This document shows positions 54,061-63,618 of a stretch of 64,000 nucleotides of DNA, piece after piece. The notes under the pieces were generated by a model, which saw only the letters and a list, made by a program, of their open reading frames with translations, was not told where the DNA came from and ran no database searches. How positions within the stretch are numbered: position 1 is the first letter of the stretch; each line of letters starts with the position of its first letter. The position numbers and the translations under genes were made by a program. The DNA comes from Alcaligenaceae bacterium (GTDB taxonomy: Bacteria; Pseudomonadota; Gammaproteobacteria; Burkholderiales; Burkholderiaceae_B): NCBI GenBank assembly GCA_013416435.1, contig JACCEN010000011.1, positions 111,500 through 175,499 on the forward strand. Reading direction: 5' to 3'.

Positions 54061-56388
54061 CTAAGCTGGAAGATGCTCTTCGACTAGTACCTTTATTTGG
54101 TTACCAATCACCTTAAGTCCACTTTCTATATCATAGGCATCAAGTCGAATATCAAACTCCCCCTCTCCGAATACGTAATCTTGAGGCAGTTTTTCCTTTA
54201 TGAAGTCAAATCCAAGATTTACACTATTTTGAGAAACTAATTCGTTAACATCCGCGTAGGTTTTTTGAGCATAATCGAACCCGGCAGTGAAATCATAAGA
54301 TCCATTTTTCTGAAGCAATACCCACGCTCTACTACCGGGATCAGCCTCATTCTCTTTAAGGAGTTTGAACTGAATAAAGTCTTTATTTTCCGATGGATCG
54401 ACGTCCACCGAAAGAATGAAATCAAATCCATCTAGTTTTTGTCCGGATTTATTCAAGCCTGTAGCCACAGAGAAATCAAAACTCCAAGCGGCAGGAGAGC
54501 CCCATGATGCCACATTACCAGCTCCGCTTGGTACCGTATAGACTGGAATTCCATCGCTAGCATCCGGCTTATACTCATCAGGTCCTAGGCGCAGTTTCGC
54601 TTTAAGTGCAAGCTCTATGCCCGCCCCCTCATGACGAGCAATACTGAAGTTCGTGACTGTATTCCCACTACCGAAATACAGTTGATCGACACCGTTTACT
54701 TCGTTAACCGCCGTCTCGTCAATAACGCCTACAAAATTACGAATATAATCACCCCTGACCCATCCCTTGTCATAATCAAACCGCAGCGCTTCTTTGTGGT
54801 TATTGATGTATGCATTGGAATATACGCCGTCAATCCAGGGGCGCTCGGTATAAGCTCCTGCAAGTTTCCCATATTCTTCAATAAGACCACGATCCCTCAA
54901 AGCAGCAGAAGTCAACTCACCGAGAATGTTATCGTGAACTGACTGACTGCGTGTCTGCTGACCTGCGCTAACAGCTGTCTTAGCTACGAAACTCAGAAAT
55001 GGATCTGGGCTACCACCTTTTTCTAAATAGGACACATACAGGAGGGCGAGGTTAGCCTTCGCTTCATTAAGTGGAGTGTTGTAGTAATTTTCCCATGCGT
55101 CAGGCCATCCACTGTAATACTTTTGATCGAAATACACCCAGCTCGCTTTTATAAAATCTACTTCAGTTCCGTTTACTAAAATAATAGGTGTAGTATCGCC
55201 CATTGCGATCCGGTCATCGATATTGGGCAATAGCACTTTCGATAAATCCACATTAACTTTAGCGAAGTTAGATACCCCTTCACTCACCGATGACTCCGCA
55301 ATAGTGATATCTTTAATATCGACCAGACCGTCACCAGAGAATTTCACGCCCTTCTCGTCTAGGACGCTTCCCACAACAGTAAGCTTTTGATTCTTCGATA
55401 CATGAATTTCAAACGTCGAGTCGGCACTTAGCTTTAGCTCCGTTGCTACCCTAATACCGCCACCGGAAAAGACAACAACGTCGTCTTCAACGGTCATCGA
55501 TATGTTGCCAGTCGCGTTGCCGCCAAATTCGACCACTCCGCCATCCACGGTCACAGTAAATGTCGTTCCTCCGCCACCGCCTCCTCCAGGCGTCGGCCCC
55601 GGCGGTGCAGGCGGCGTGAACACCGGCGGCAACACGACATCCGGCGGCACCACCACCGTCGGCGGAATCACAAGTTGCAGACCTTCGGGTGGTACAAAAT
55701 CCAACGGTATCGGCGTATCAGGCGGCGGCGTCCATCCGGCCGGTGACTGGAAAGTTGGCAGGAATGGTGCGACTTCCCCTACCCGTTGCAGTGCTCCCGT
55801 GATATCGCCCGAAGACAGCGCTTGCTGGAACGTACTGTCGTTGGCGAAGACGCCAAGATTCACGCCATTGCCCAAGTCGCGCGCTTCGCCGGCACCGTAG
55901 ACCATCAAGTGCTCCATGGCACTAATAAAGCCGTTCTGAACGGCTTCGGCTATATCGGGGTTAGCCTGAAGGTATGCGCCCAGGTCAATGGACGGATTGA
56001 ACGGACGGGGCTCGCTTTGCCCATAGGCAAGGAAATGCTGGACAGCCGTCATGGCGCCGGCCTGAACCGCCGCCGCAACGTCGGGGTTTTGAAGCAAATA
56101 GAACGCCTCGTCGAAAAGCGCAGAGGGAGCTCTGCCCTCGCCCCCTCCATATTGCATGAAATGATCGTAGGCGGTGGTTTCCCCACGGGCGACCGCGGCC
56201 GCCACATCCGGGTTTTGTTCTAGGTACAGATCAACATCGAACAGTGGCCCCATGGAACGGCCCTCGGCCTTGCCATATTGCTCGAAGTGCTGGAAAGCAT
56301 CTACCAAGCCCTGAGCGACAGCTGCCGCTACGTCGGAATTGTGATCTAAATACCATTTAAGGCTGAAAATTTTAAGCTCAATTGCCAT
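54061..56388 (-). CDS. Large repeat protein A, candidate type I-secreted surface protein
   Basis: 775 aa, no signal peptide. Four about 41-residue repeats at 8-48, 49-89, 90-131 and 132-172, each with F/Y-YLxxNPDVAAAV-G-A-HF-YG-EGR. Then a conserved DLGNGVNLGVF and PFLPTF region, a Pro/Gly linker (about 215-275) and a unique C-terminal part starting as a beta-rich segment (FTVTVDGGVVEFGG). The C-terminal coding region (54061-55450) is clearly richer in A+T than the N-terminal one, suggesting a domain acquired separately. No cysteine noticed. Proposed cargo of the sapCDEF-like exporter; the end LVEEHLPA is not a classic type I signal. Confidence 0.75.
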   Translation of the reverse strand: MAIELKIFSLKWYLDHNSDVAAAVAQGLVDAFQHFEQYGKAEGRSMGPLFDVDLYLEQNPDVAAAVARGETTAYDHFMQYGGGEGRAPSALFDEAFYLLQNPDVAAAVQAGAMTAVQHFLAYGQSEPRPFNPSIDLGAYLQANPDIAEAVQNGFISAMEHLMVYGAGEARDLGNGVNLGVFANDSTFQQALSSGDITGALQRVGEVAPFLPTFQSPAGWTPPPDTPIPLDFVPPEGLQLVIPPTVVVPPDVVLPPVFTPPAPPGPTPGGGGGGGTTFTVTVDGGVVEFGGNATGNISMTVEDDVVVFSGGGIRVATELKLSADSTFEIHVSKNQKLTVVGSVLDEKGVKFSGDGLVDIKDITIAESSVSEGVSNFAKVNVDLSKVLLPNIDDRIAMGDTTPIILVNGTEVDFIKASWVYFDQKYYSGWPDAWENYYNTPLNEAKANLALLYVSYLEKGGSPDPFLSFVAKTAVSAGQQTRSQSVHDNILGELTSAALRDRGLIEEYGKLAGAYTERPWIDGVYSNAYINNHKEALRFDYDKGWVRGDYIRNFVGVIDETAVNEVNGVDQLYFGSGNTVTNFSIARHEGAGIELALKAKLRLGPDEYKPDASDGIPVYTVPSGAGNVASWGSPAAWSFDFSVATGLNKSGQKLDGFDFILSVDVDPSENKDFIQFKLLKENEADPGSRAWVLLQKNGSYDFTAGFDYAQKTYADVNELVSQNSVNLGFDFIKEKLPQDYVFGEGEFDIRLDAYDIESGLKVIGNQIKVLVEEHLPA

Positions 56389-56678
56389 AGCGGTCTCCTA
56401 ATTACGCCGTCGCTGAAGCTATAGACTCATATATATAGATATTTATAAGTATAGTTACATATGAGGATGACGCAATCTTACCGGAAATTTTCAACCGCAC
56501 AAGAGTCTAAGCCAAAATTCCTATATAAAAATCAATTATTTATGGAAATTATCGGTTGATGACAAAAAGCTTCGTTATTCTTCTAAAGCAGAAGTGGGCG
56601 CTTACTGATTCATATAACTTTGTAACGTAACGCTGCAGCATAGAAAGGGAGCGAGCCGTGCGAATGGCCCGCTGCGTC
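56389..56678. other. 290-nt AT-rich intergenic region
   Basis: Spacer between the end of gene B and the start of gene A. Strongly AT-rich with runs such as ATATATATAGATATTTATAA near 56430; contains TTACATATG at 56455-56463. It likely holds the promoter of gene A; no ORF or palindromic GGGGTCAG element was seen. Confidence 0.5.
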
Positions 56679-58853
56679 TTAGGCAATGACGAGAAAGTCC
56701 GTGTAGTCGAGCCCTGGCTTAGATGAAAGCTGGGCGATGAGTACCTGCTCCGAAAGGCCAGAACCATCCGGGTCGTAATACAAGTCGCCGGTATCGGTAT
56801 GGTAAATAACGCGAAGCTCGCCCGTTGCAGCCGCGGCACCGCCACCACTAGTCGCCAGGAATGCCGCAGCATTCAGATCCCCTTGCTCTAGCAGCTCGGC
56901 AAAAACGGACAGGGATAAATGTATTTTGTCGACGCCAGCCATCTTGAAATCCGTTAGTTGATCGGCATGGCACTTACTGTTCAATACAACGATATCGTTG
57001 CCATCGCCTAAGGTTATGGATTCGACATGGAGTGCACTACCTGTCACTGTGTCGTTGCCCTCTCCGGCATCTATGCTCGCTGTAGAGCCATGGCCCGCCA
57101 CGATTGTGATTTGATCATTATTGCTGGAACCGGTCACCTCCGCGATGTCGGAAAGTTCGAGCTCGATAGTGCCGCCTAATGCCGTCGACAGATTCAAGGT
57201 GTCATGGCCCCCTCCGCCGTGGAAAGCAAAATGACTCATAGGGGTGTCGAGCGTGATACTGTCATCATCACCATCGCCGTCAACTCTTTCAATGCTTCTA
57301 GCAGTGACCGTGTAGGCACCGTTATGATGCGCCATCAATTTGAGGTGATCATTCCCTTCTTTACCATCGATAATCAAACCGTTGGCCTGATTAACGAGCG
57401 TAATAACATCATCTCCATTGCCACCAATGACCTCATTGACGTCCTTCAACGTCAGTTTGATCGCGGAGTTTCCACCATCGGCGAGTGTCAGGGTATCATC
57501 GCCATCCTGTCCATCAAATTCAAATGCAGCCATAGACTCTCTCAGCGTAATGGTATCTGCTTGATAATAAGCTCCCTGGACGCTCTCCACGTTTTTCAAG
57601 GTAGCCGCATTGGGCGCGCTGTTGTATACAAAAACAACTTTATTTACACCCGCCCCGCCGTCAATAACTAAGTCCTTAGCTTGATTGATGAGCCGTAGCT
57701 CATCATTTCCCGATCCACCTTTCACCTCGGCAACATTATCCACAGCCAGCCTAAGCACATTGCCGCCATCAGCAAGCACCAGCTTGTCCTCACCGCCAAC
57801 GCCATCAAAATTAAGCAATTGACTCCCGGTTAGTGCCGTAGCCAGCCTCAAGGTTTCCGTCGCCGCGCTGCCCTGTATCTTAGTATTCAACACCGTCGGC
57901 ACGGTGACATCAGCCGTCCCCCCTCCACGACTGAAAGACCCGTCGCCGTCACCATTAATCGTCAGCACGATATCCCCCGTGGCCGACCCGCCAAACGTGA
58001 CGACATTGGGGGTGCCATCGGACGCGACATGCACGGTAAACGTAGGCGGCGCACCGCCCTGGTCATCGGGCACCGAAGGCTGCTCGTATACGTTCGGCAA
58101 CACCATGCCTTCTGGCACAACCACACCGTCCGGCACCACCAGCTTCATACCGTTGGGCGGCACAAAATCCGTGACGATGGGCGTATCAGGCGCAGGTGCC
58201 CAGTTTGCGGGAGGCTGAAAGGTGGGCAAGAAAGGCGCGACGGCCGCCATGCGCTGCAAGGCGGCGTCCTCATCGCCCGCTGCCAGCGCCTGATTGAACG
58301 CCGCATCGTTCTTGAAAAGATCCAGCGTGACACCGTTGCCGAGATCGCGACCTTCATGCACGCCATACAGCATCAGATGCTCCAGGGCGGACATGTCGCC
58401 ACGCTGCACGGCGTCGGCGACATCACCGTTCGTGCGCAGATAGGCGCCCAGGTCGATAAAGGGATTGATGAAACGCGGCTCGCCCTGCCCATGGTTCAGG
58501 AAGTGCCGCACGGCCCCTGCCTGCCCCGCTTGCACCGCCGCCGCCACGTCGGGATTCTGGAGAAGATAAAAATCCAGGTCGAACAAGGCGATGGGGGCTC
58601 GCTCTTCGTCTATGCCCCAGTTCACAAAGTGGTCGTAAGCGCTGGTCTCGCCCCGCTGAACCGCCGCGGCCACGTCGGGATTCTGGACAAGGTACAGGTC
58701 CGGATCAAAAAGTGGGCCCGGCGCGCGGCCTTCAGTCTTGCCATAGAGCTCGAAATGCTCTTGCGCAGTAAACATCCCTTGCTTGACGGCCCAGACAACA
58801 TCAGGGTTGTGGTCCAGATACCATTTTTCGTTGAACAGAAAGGGTAACGCCAT
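56679..58853 (-). CDS. Large repeat protein B with RTX-like repeats, type I-secreted surface protein
   Basis: 724 aa, no signal peptide. The same four N-terminal repeats (about 7-47, 48-89, 90-131, 132-170), PFLPTF region and linker as protein A. The C-terminal half has degenerate calcium-type repeats: GGSGNDELRL, GGNGDDVITL, DGDDTLTLAD, GEGNDTVTGS. It ends with LYYDPDGSGLSEQVLIAQL and TDFLVIA, closely resembling the C-terminal ends of RTX type I substrates (D-F-hydrophobic tail). This is the strongest link to the exporter at 33.9-39.6 kb. Divergent from the 307-aa gene. Confidence 0.85.
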   Translation of the reverse strand: MALPFLFNEKWYLDHNPDVVWAVKQGMFTAQEHFELYGKTEGRAPGPLFDPDLYLVQNPDVAAAVQRGETSAYDHFVNWGIDEERAPIALFDLDFYLLQNPDVAAAVQAGQAGAVRHFLNHGQGEPRFINPFIDLGAYLRTNGDVADAVQRGDMSALEHLMLYGVHEGRDLGNGVTLDLFKNDAAFNQALAAGDEDAALQRMAAVAPFLPTFQPPANWAPAPDTPIVTDFVPPNGMKLVVPDGVVVPEGMVLPNVYEQPSVPDDQGGAPPTFTVHVASDGTPNVVTFGGSATGDIVLTINGDGDGSFSRGGGTADVTVPTVLNTKIQGSAATETLRLATALTGSQLLNFDGVGGEDKLVLADGGNVLRLAVDNVAEVKGGSGNDELRLINQAKDLVIDGGAGVNKVVFVYNSAPNAATLKNVESVQGAYYQADTITLRESMAAFEFDGQDGDDTLTLADGGNSAIKLTLKDVNEVIGGNGDDVITLVNQANGLIIDGKEGNDHLKLMAHHNGAYTVTARSIERVDGDGDDDSITLDTPMSHFAFHGGGGHDTLNLSTALGGTIELELSDIAEVTGSSNNDQITIVAGHGSTASIDAGEGNDTVTGSALHVESITLGDGNDIVVLNSKCHADQLTDFKMAGVDKIHLSLSVFAELLEQGDLNAAAFLATSGGGAAAATGELRVIYHTDTGDLYYDPDGSGLSEQVLIAQLSSKPGLDYTDFLVIA

Positions 58854-59005
58854 GTCGTCCAGGCCTCGGCTTGAGAATATTCATTCGGGCACCAGGCATA
58901 TGGCTGTCGACAGCCTACAATATGCATGGAAAACCCGGAACGCGATACAAATTGTCGCGCGGGGTAAAAATTCTAGAGGCAGGCAAGGCACAGAGCAAGA
59001 AAAAA

Positions 59006-59929
59006 ATGAACACCGTTGACACCCCTGTTGCGCCCTTGCTGCCAAATGAGCCCCGCATAACTGACCCTACAGCGCAAGCGGCGCTGACCCATCGGTTCCT
59101 GACGCCCGCACTGCAGGAACTAGAGGCCCTGTTCAAGCATATCCGCAGCTTGGTGGACGAAGAGCTGCGGGACGCGCCCTCAAATTATGCCCAGCCCTAT
59201 CCCATAGGCCGCTGCCTGGAAATCACGCTGGCTGCCCAGGAAAAACTGCAGCGTCTGGACGCCGGCAAGCTGCCAGCCCCGGCGGCACAGGGCTATGCCG
59301 CGTTGCGCGACTTCCTGCAGCATGGAGGAAGCGCCCGTCAAGTATGGGGCGACCTGCGTGGGGAATTCTTTCAGAATGCCTTTCTCATGGGCACTCTATA
59401 TATAGATGTGTCCAACGACACGGTGACGCCGAGCAAGCCCAAGATCGAGATCCTGCCTTTCGAGCAAGCGCGCTTTGCGCCCATACGCGACTACCTGCAC
59501 TATGCGCACATGACGCGCCAGTACTGGGGTGCGTACGTCTTTGCCAACCATATCCTGCCGGACCTGGCGCCTTATTTCCCCCTGATCACCGCCATACCCG
59601 GCGGCCACGTGCGCCTGGAATCCGATTTTCACTACATGCTGGCGCTGGTGCATGCCCGTCGTTTCGAGCCCAGCCTGGAAGTGCTGAAGGCGCAGCCTAT
59701 GGAGACACAGTTCTTCGATGCATTCAGGAGAGCGGTGTTGGGTGTGGCTGAAATGACGGTGGCATCAACGCCGGCTGAAGGCCGGGCGCTGGCGCTGGAA
59801 TATTGCCGCCAGTTCCAGACAGAGGAACGGCGGCATGGTGACAAGCGGGAATTGGCGGCGATTCGGCGCGCGCGGGCGGCGAACGAGAAGCTGGCGGGCT
59901 TGAATGTCAGGCGGCATGGATCGGTATAG
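59006..59929 (+). CDS. Unrecognised 307-aa protein within the surface-protein cluster
   Basis: No signal peptide or membrane span. The start at 59006 (MNTVDTPVAPLLP) is supported by homology-like continuity, though no clear ribosome site; AAGAAAAAA precedes it. Visible features: an N-terminal helical segment (TPALQELEALFKHIRSLVDEEL), FFQNAFLMGTLYIDVSND, FAPIRDYLHYAHMTRQYWGAYVFANHILPDLAPYFPL and HVRLESDFHYMLALVHARRFEPSLEV. Codon use is typical of the host. It lies between genes B and C, on the opposite strand, so it may modify or chaperone these proteins, but no function is assigned. Confidence 0.75.
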   Translation: MNTVDTPVAPLLPNEPRITDPTAQAALTHRFLTPALQELEALFKHIRSLVDEELRDAPSNYAQPYPIGRCLEITLAAQEKLQRLDAGKLPAPAAQGYAALRDFLQHGGSARQVWGDLRGEFFQNAFLMGTLYIDVSNDTVTPSKPKIEILPFEQARFAPIRDYLHYAHMTRQYWGAYVFANHILPDLAPYFPLITAIPGGHVRLESDFHYMLALVHARRFEPSLEVLKAQPMETQFFDAFRRAVLGVAEMTVASTPAEGRALALEYCRQFQTEERRHGDKRELAAIRRARAANEKLAGLNVRRHGSV

Positions 59930-59952
59930 GCCAAGCCGCCCAACATTGATGG

Positions 59953-62112
59953 TCAATGGAGTTCGAAATTGAATTCGTCAATGAAGACGCCGATGATGCC
60001 CTGGATGGCGGCAGAACCGTAGCCTACCCCTGATTCGATCTTTACTTCCGTTCCGGAGCTCGGCGAATAAGAGAACGCATTAGAGAGAACTCCGGCGGCA
60101 ATGACGCCACCCCAGCCAATCAGGTCCAGAGTGTCGGTCAAATCATCATTAGCGTTAACGGTATCGATCGCCGCCAGCATAAGATTGTATTCGCCGTCGG
60201 TGACGACGTTGCTCAGGATCAGCGTGGATACCCCCTCCGGAGCAGCTCCGTTCAAGTCCAGGCTGAATATAAAGTCCACGTAATGCGAGGCGCCTCCGTC
60301 CTTGACCAGATCCCCTTGCTTGACGGTCAGCGACGTGACGCTACTGATCAGGTCGTCTTTATCGCTGATGCACCAAGCGGTCAAATCCAGTGAGTCGTTG
60401 AACACGGGACCGTCTGAATAGCCCCAGGTCGACGTCAAGGTCATATTCTGGATTTCGATCACCGCGTCTTCTAGTGGGCAGGGCAAGACAACCAGGTGAT
60501 TGGACTTTTGCTCTCCGACAACGGTAGACAAATCGCTTTTGTTGCCGTTTACCGTATCCAGATCGGCAAGCTTAAGAGTCAGGCTTTCGGCCGCATAGTC
60601 AAGGAAATCCGACACGAACGGTTCATCGTCGTCTGCGCCGTTGCCCTTGAGTTCAGCCAGGTTCAACTCAAGCGAGCCCGAGCCTTCCACCCAGACAAAA
60701 GTCAAGCTGGCATCCAGGCCCGAACCGGCCGGGCCATTGCCCTTGAAACTATGAATGCCGCTATTTTCGTACGCTTCAATGAGTAAGGTATCGATATTGG
60801 CCGAGCCTTCAGTACCCGTGCCGTCCAGGGCGGTCACGGCAAAACTGGCCAAGTGGGCATCCACCAGAATCAATTCCTGCTGCGACCCGCAGCCGCATGA
60901 TTCCTGCGTGGGTTCTGTGTACTGGACTGCAAGCTCGTGGCCGACAGATCGGTCTATATCGACCGCGGCCAGCCATATCGGAATCAGGTCGACGTCAAAC
61001 TGCCAGGGCGCCACGTTCGTGAGCGTCAGGTTGGCCGTCGACCCTTCATCGATGATGAGCTCCACGCCCGTCGAATTGCGCAAATCCAGGCCAATATTGT
61101 TCTGGCTGCCTTCCGCCGTCAGATGCAATATGGGAACATTCAGAAGATGGGGCGCGTATTTTGAGTCGAGCGACTGATCCAGCGTGGCATACAGTTCCGA
61201 GCCGCCGCAGCCGCAGCCCCCATCGATGGTCAGATGGTCCGTCAACGCCGCGGAGCTGGTTGCAAAGAAATTATTTTCACCAAGCTCGGCATGGATGATT
61301 TGCGATTGGCTGGCCGACAAGTTCGCCAGCTTGATATAGTTTTCCGTATCGGGCGTGTGGTATTCCGACACGGAAGCCCTTAAAGGAAACGGATTGTCCG
61401 GTGTCCCCCAAGGCCCTGGTCCCGGATCGGGATCAGGGCCAGGCCCGGGTGGATCCGGGTCCGGCTTCGGACCATAATCCGGCAAATAAGGCGCCACCTC
61501 GGTCACCCTTAATAAGGCCTCGACGATTCTTTCCTCGCCAAGCAGGTGCAGGAACACCGGATCCCCATACATCATCCCAAAGGTGATGCCGTTGCCCAAA
61601 TCCCGCTTTTCGTGGATGCCATAGAGCATCAAGTGCTCCATGGCGGACATTTCGCCGGCCTGCACCACGCGATACACGTCGGGATTGGCGTCCATGTATG
61701 CACCCAAGTCGATAATGGGCGTGACGATGCGGCCTTCGTATTGGCCGTATTCCACGAAATGCTGAATGGGCGTGAAATTCCCCTCGCGCACCGCTTGAGC
61801 AACGTCAAGGCTGTGGGTCAGGTAGTAGTTTGCATCGAACAAGGCAAGGGGCGCCCTGCCCTCGGCCATGCCGAAGGCCAGGAAATGGTGATACGCGGTG
61901 GTTTCACCGCGAGCCACCGCGGCGGCAACATCGGGATTTTGGCGCAGATAGTACGGAACGTCGAGCAGCGGACCAGGCGAACGGCCCTCGTAGACTCCGT
62001 ATTGCAGGAAATGTTGCAACGGGTCGACCAAGCCCTGGGCGAAGGCTTCGGCCACGTCTGGGTTATGCCTCAGGTACCACACTTGATTGAATAAGGGCGT
62101 TGTAACGCTCAT
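59953..62112 (-). CDS. Large repeat protein C, candidate type I-secreted surface protein
   Basis: 719 aa, no signal peptide. Four N-terminal repeats as in A and B (about 8-48, 49-90, 91-131, 132-171; DLGNGITFGMM follows), then a DPDPGPGP-type linker (about 214-236). The C-terminal part is beta-rich with many Asn, Asp and Ser and two CGC motifs (Cys300/302 in DGGCGCGGSE, Cys406/408 in ESCGCGSQQ), unusual for type I substrates, which are normally cysteine-free. Ends IDEFNFELH. GGGGAC before the ATG could be the ribosome site. Confidence 0.78.
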   Translation of the reverse strand: MSVTTPLFNQVWYLRHNPDVAEAFAQGLVDPLQHFLQYGVYEGRSPGPLLDVPYYLRQNPDVAAAVARGETTAYHHFLAFGMAEGRAPLALFDANYYLTHSLDVAQAVREGNFTPIQHFVEYGQYEGRIVTPIIDLGAYMDANPDVYRVVQAGEMSAMEHLMLYGIHEKRDLGNGITFGMMYGDPVFLHLLGEERIVEALLRVTEVAPYLPDYGPKPDPDPPGPGPDPDPGPGPWGTPDNPFPLRASVSEYHTPDTENYIKLANLSASQSQIIHAELGENNFFATSSAALTDHLTIDGGCGCGGSELYATLDQSLDSKYAPHLLNVPILHLTAEGSQNNIGLDLRNSTGVELIIDEGSTANLTLTNVAPWQFDVDLIPIWLAAVDIDRSVGHELAVQYTEPTQESCGCGSQQELILVDAHLASFAVTALDGTGTEGSANIDTLLIEAYENSGIHSFKGNGPAGSGLDASLTFVWVEGSGSLELNLAELKGNGADDDEPFVSDFLDYAAESLTLKLADLDTVNGNKSDLSTVVGEQKSNHLVVLPCPLEDAVIEIQNMTLTSTWGYSDGPVFNDSLDLTAWCISDKDDLISSVTSLTVKQGDLVKDGGASHYVDFIFSLDLNGAAPEGVSTLILSNVVTDGEYNLMLAAIDTVNANDDLTDTLDLIGWGGVIAAGVLSNAFSYSPSSGTEVKIESGVGYGSAAIQGIIGVFIDEFNFELH

Positions 62113-62146
62113 ATCGTCCCCTGCATGTCGCTCTATATGTATCTTT

Positions 62147-62176
62147 AGTTTACATATGTAACTCTTATGTCTGCAA
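62147..62176 (-). promoter_or_regulatory. Candidate sigma70 promoter of gene C with TTACATATGTAA palindrome
   Basis: On the minus strand TTGCAG (62171-62176) and TAAACT (62147-62152) are 18 bp apart. The perfect 12-bp palindrome TTACATATGTAA (62150-62161) lies in the spacer; TTACATATG also occurs upstream of gene A at 56455. Confidence 0.35.
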
Positions 62177-62198
62177 GAATTTTATGCTCTTATCTTTT

Positions 62199-62228
62199 GG
62201 GGTCAGACCCCGTACGGGGTCTGACCCC
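62199..62228. repeat. Single perfect palindromic element
   Basis: Perfect unit with GTAC spacer, the first since 38.8 kb. It lies between gene C and the IS256-type element, whose left end begins 22 bp further on. Confidence 0.93.
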
Positions 62229-62250
62229 TGATGGTGACTTTCCTGCCGGT

Positions 62251-63618
62251 GAGCCTGTCCGTAATTTTGTGGGTGAGGCATATCATAGAGGTTAAAAACC
62301 ATGGATATGCCAATGAAGAAGAAGCGTACCGTTGCCGCTCAGGCAGCCGCCCGTGGGCCGTTGCCTGATCTACCCATGGAACTGCTCGATGAACTGGTCA
62401 AGGGTCCGATGACGCCCACTGAAGTCCAGGATTTGATGCTGGCGTTCAACAAGGCGATCATCGAACGGGCCATGGGTGCGGAGATGAACATACATCTGGG
62501 CTACAGGCCCGGCGAGGCCAAGCCACCTGAGCAAGCCAACGAGCGCAACGGTGCCAGCGGCAAGACGATCATTACCGATCGCGGCCCTGTGCGCGTAGAC
62601 CTGCCCCGGGATCGCGACGGCAGCTTCGAGCCCATTCTTATCCCAAAGCACGAGCGCCGGTTTACCGGCTTTGATGAACGCATCATCGCCATGTACGCGC
62701 GCGGCATGAGCGTGCGCGAGATCCAGGGCTTCTTGGCCGAGAGCTACGGCACCGAGGTGTCGCCGGACTTTATCAGTTCCGTGACCGACGAGGTCATGGC
62801 CGAGGCCATCGCCTGGCTGAGCCGCCCGCTGGAAGCTATGTACCCGGTCGTATTCTTCGATGCGCTGCGAGTCAAGATTCGCAGCGATGGAGTCGTCAGC
62901 AACAAGGCGGTGTACCTGGCTCTTGGCATCCAGGCCGACGGTCAGCGTGACGTACTGGGCTTATGGATCGAGCAGACCGAGGGTGCCAAGTTCTGGCTCA
63001 AGGTCTTCAATGAACTGAAGACCCGCGGCGTTCAAGACATTCTGATCGCTGTCGTGGACGGCCTGAAGGGTTTGGCAGAAGCGATCAATACCGCCTACCC
63101 AAAGACCGCCGTGCAAACCTGCATCGTGCATCTGATCCGAAACAGCCTGGATTACGCTGGCTGGAAGGATCGCAAAGCGGTTGCCCAGGCGTTGCGGCCC
63201 ATCTATGCCGCCGCCAGCGCGCAAGAGGCCGAAATGGCTTTGCAGGACTTTGCCCAGGGCCAATGGGGCGCCAAGTATCCGACCATCGTGCAGGCTTGGC
63301 AACGGGCATGGGAATACGTAATTCCGTTCTTCGTATTCCCGCCGGAGATTCGACGTGTCATCTACACCACCAACGCCATCGAAAGCCTGAACATGCAATT
63401 GCGTAAAATCATCAAAACGCGAGGTCACTTCCCTAACGACGAAGCGGCCATCAAGCTGCTGTGGCTGGCACTGCGCAACGTGCTGAACAAATCCGTGCGC
63501 GCTGCCTTTGATTGGAAGTCAGCCATGAATCAGTTTGCCATCATGTTCGGCGAACGGTTCACGCAGGCTCGGGGATAAAGTTGTTAAACCGCCTCGCCCA
63601 CAAAAAGACGGATACTCC
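62251..63618 (+). mobile_element. IS256-family insertion sequence
   Basis: Left end 62251-62279 (GAGCCTGTCCGTAATTTTGT onward) and right end 63591-63618 form imperfect inverted repeats of about 28 bp: GCCTCRCCCACAAAA is shared, then ACGGA. One transposase gene fills the interior. Length about 1.37 kb, normal for the family. Target duplication could not be confirmed because the right flank is rearranged. Confidence 0.85.
62301..63578 (+). CDS. IS256-family transposase
   Basis: 425 aa (or 422 from the second Met). DDE transposase of the MULE/IS256 type: [37 protein letters not shown] (first Asp), [17 protein letters not shown] (second Asp), [13 protein letters not shown], and [22 protein letters not shown] (Glu) are present, so it appears intact and possibly active. 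Confidence 0.96.
   Translation: MDMPMKKKRTVAAQAAARGPLPDLPMELLDELVKGPMTPTEVQDLMLAFNKAIIERAMGAEMNIHLGYRPGEAKPPEQANERNGASGKTIITDRGPVRVDLPRDRDGSFEPILIPKHERRFTGFDERIIAMYARGMSVREIQGFLAESYGTEVSPDFISSVTDEVMAEAIAWLSRPLEAMYPVVFFDALRVKIRSDGVVSNKAVYLALGIQADGQRDVLGLWIEQTEGAKFWLKVFNELKTRGVQDILIAVVDGLKGLAEAINTAYPKTAVQTCIVHLIRNSLDYAGWKDRKAVAQALRPIYAAASAQEAEMALQDFAQGQWGAKYPTIVQAWQRAWEYVIPFFVFPPEIRRVIYTTNAIESLNMQLRKIIKTRGHFPNDEAAIKLLWLALRNVLNKSVRAAFDWKSAMNQFAIMFGERFTQARG

Noticed and set aside
54061..62112. Recent gene conversion or phase-variable switching among the three surface-protein genes
   Set aside because: Their N-terminal coding regions are similar in protein but differ at many bases, and no long identical stretches or inverted cassettes were seen, so switching by simple homologous recombination is not supported here.
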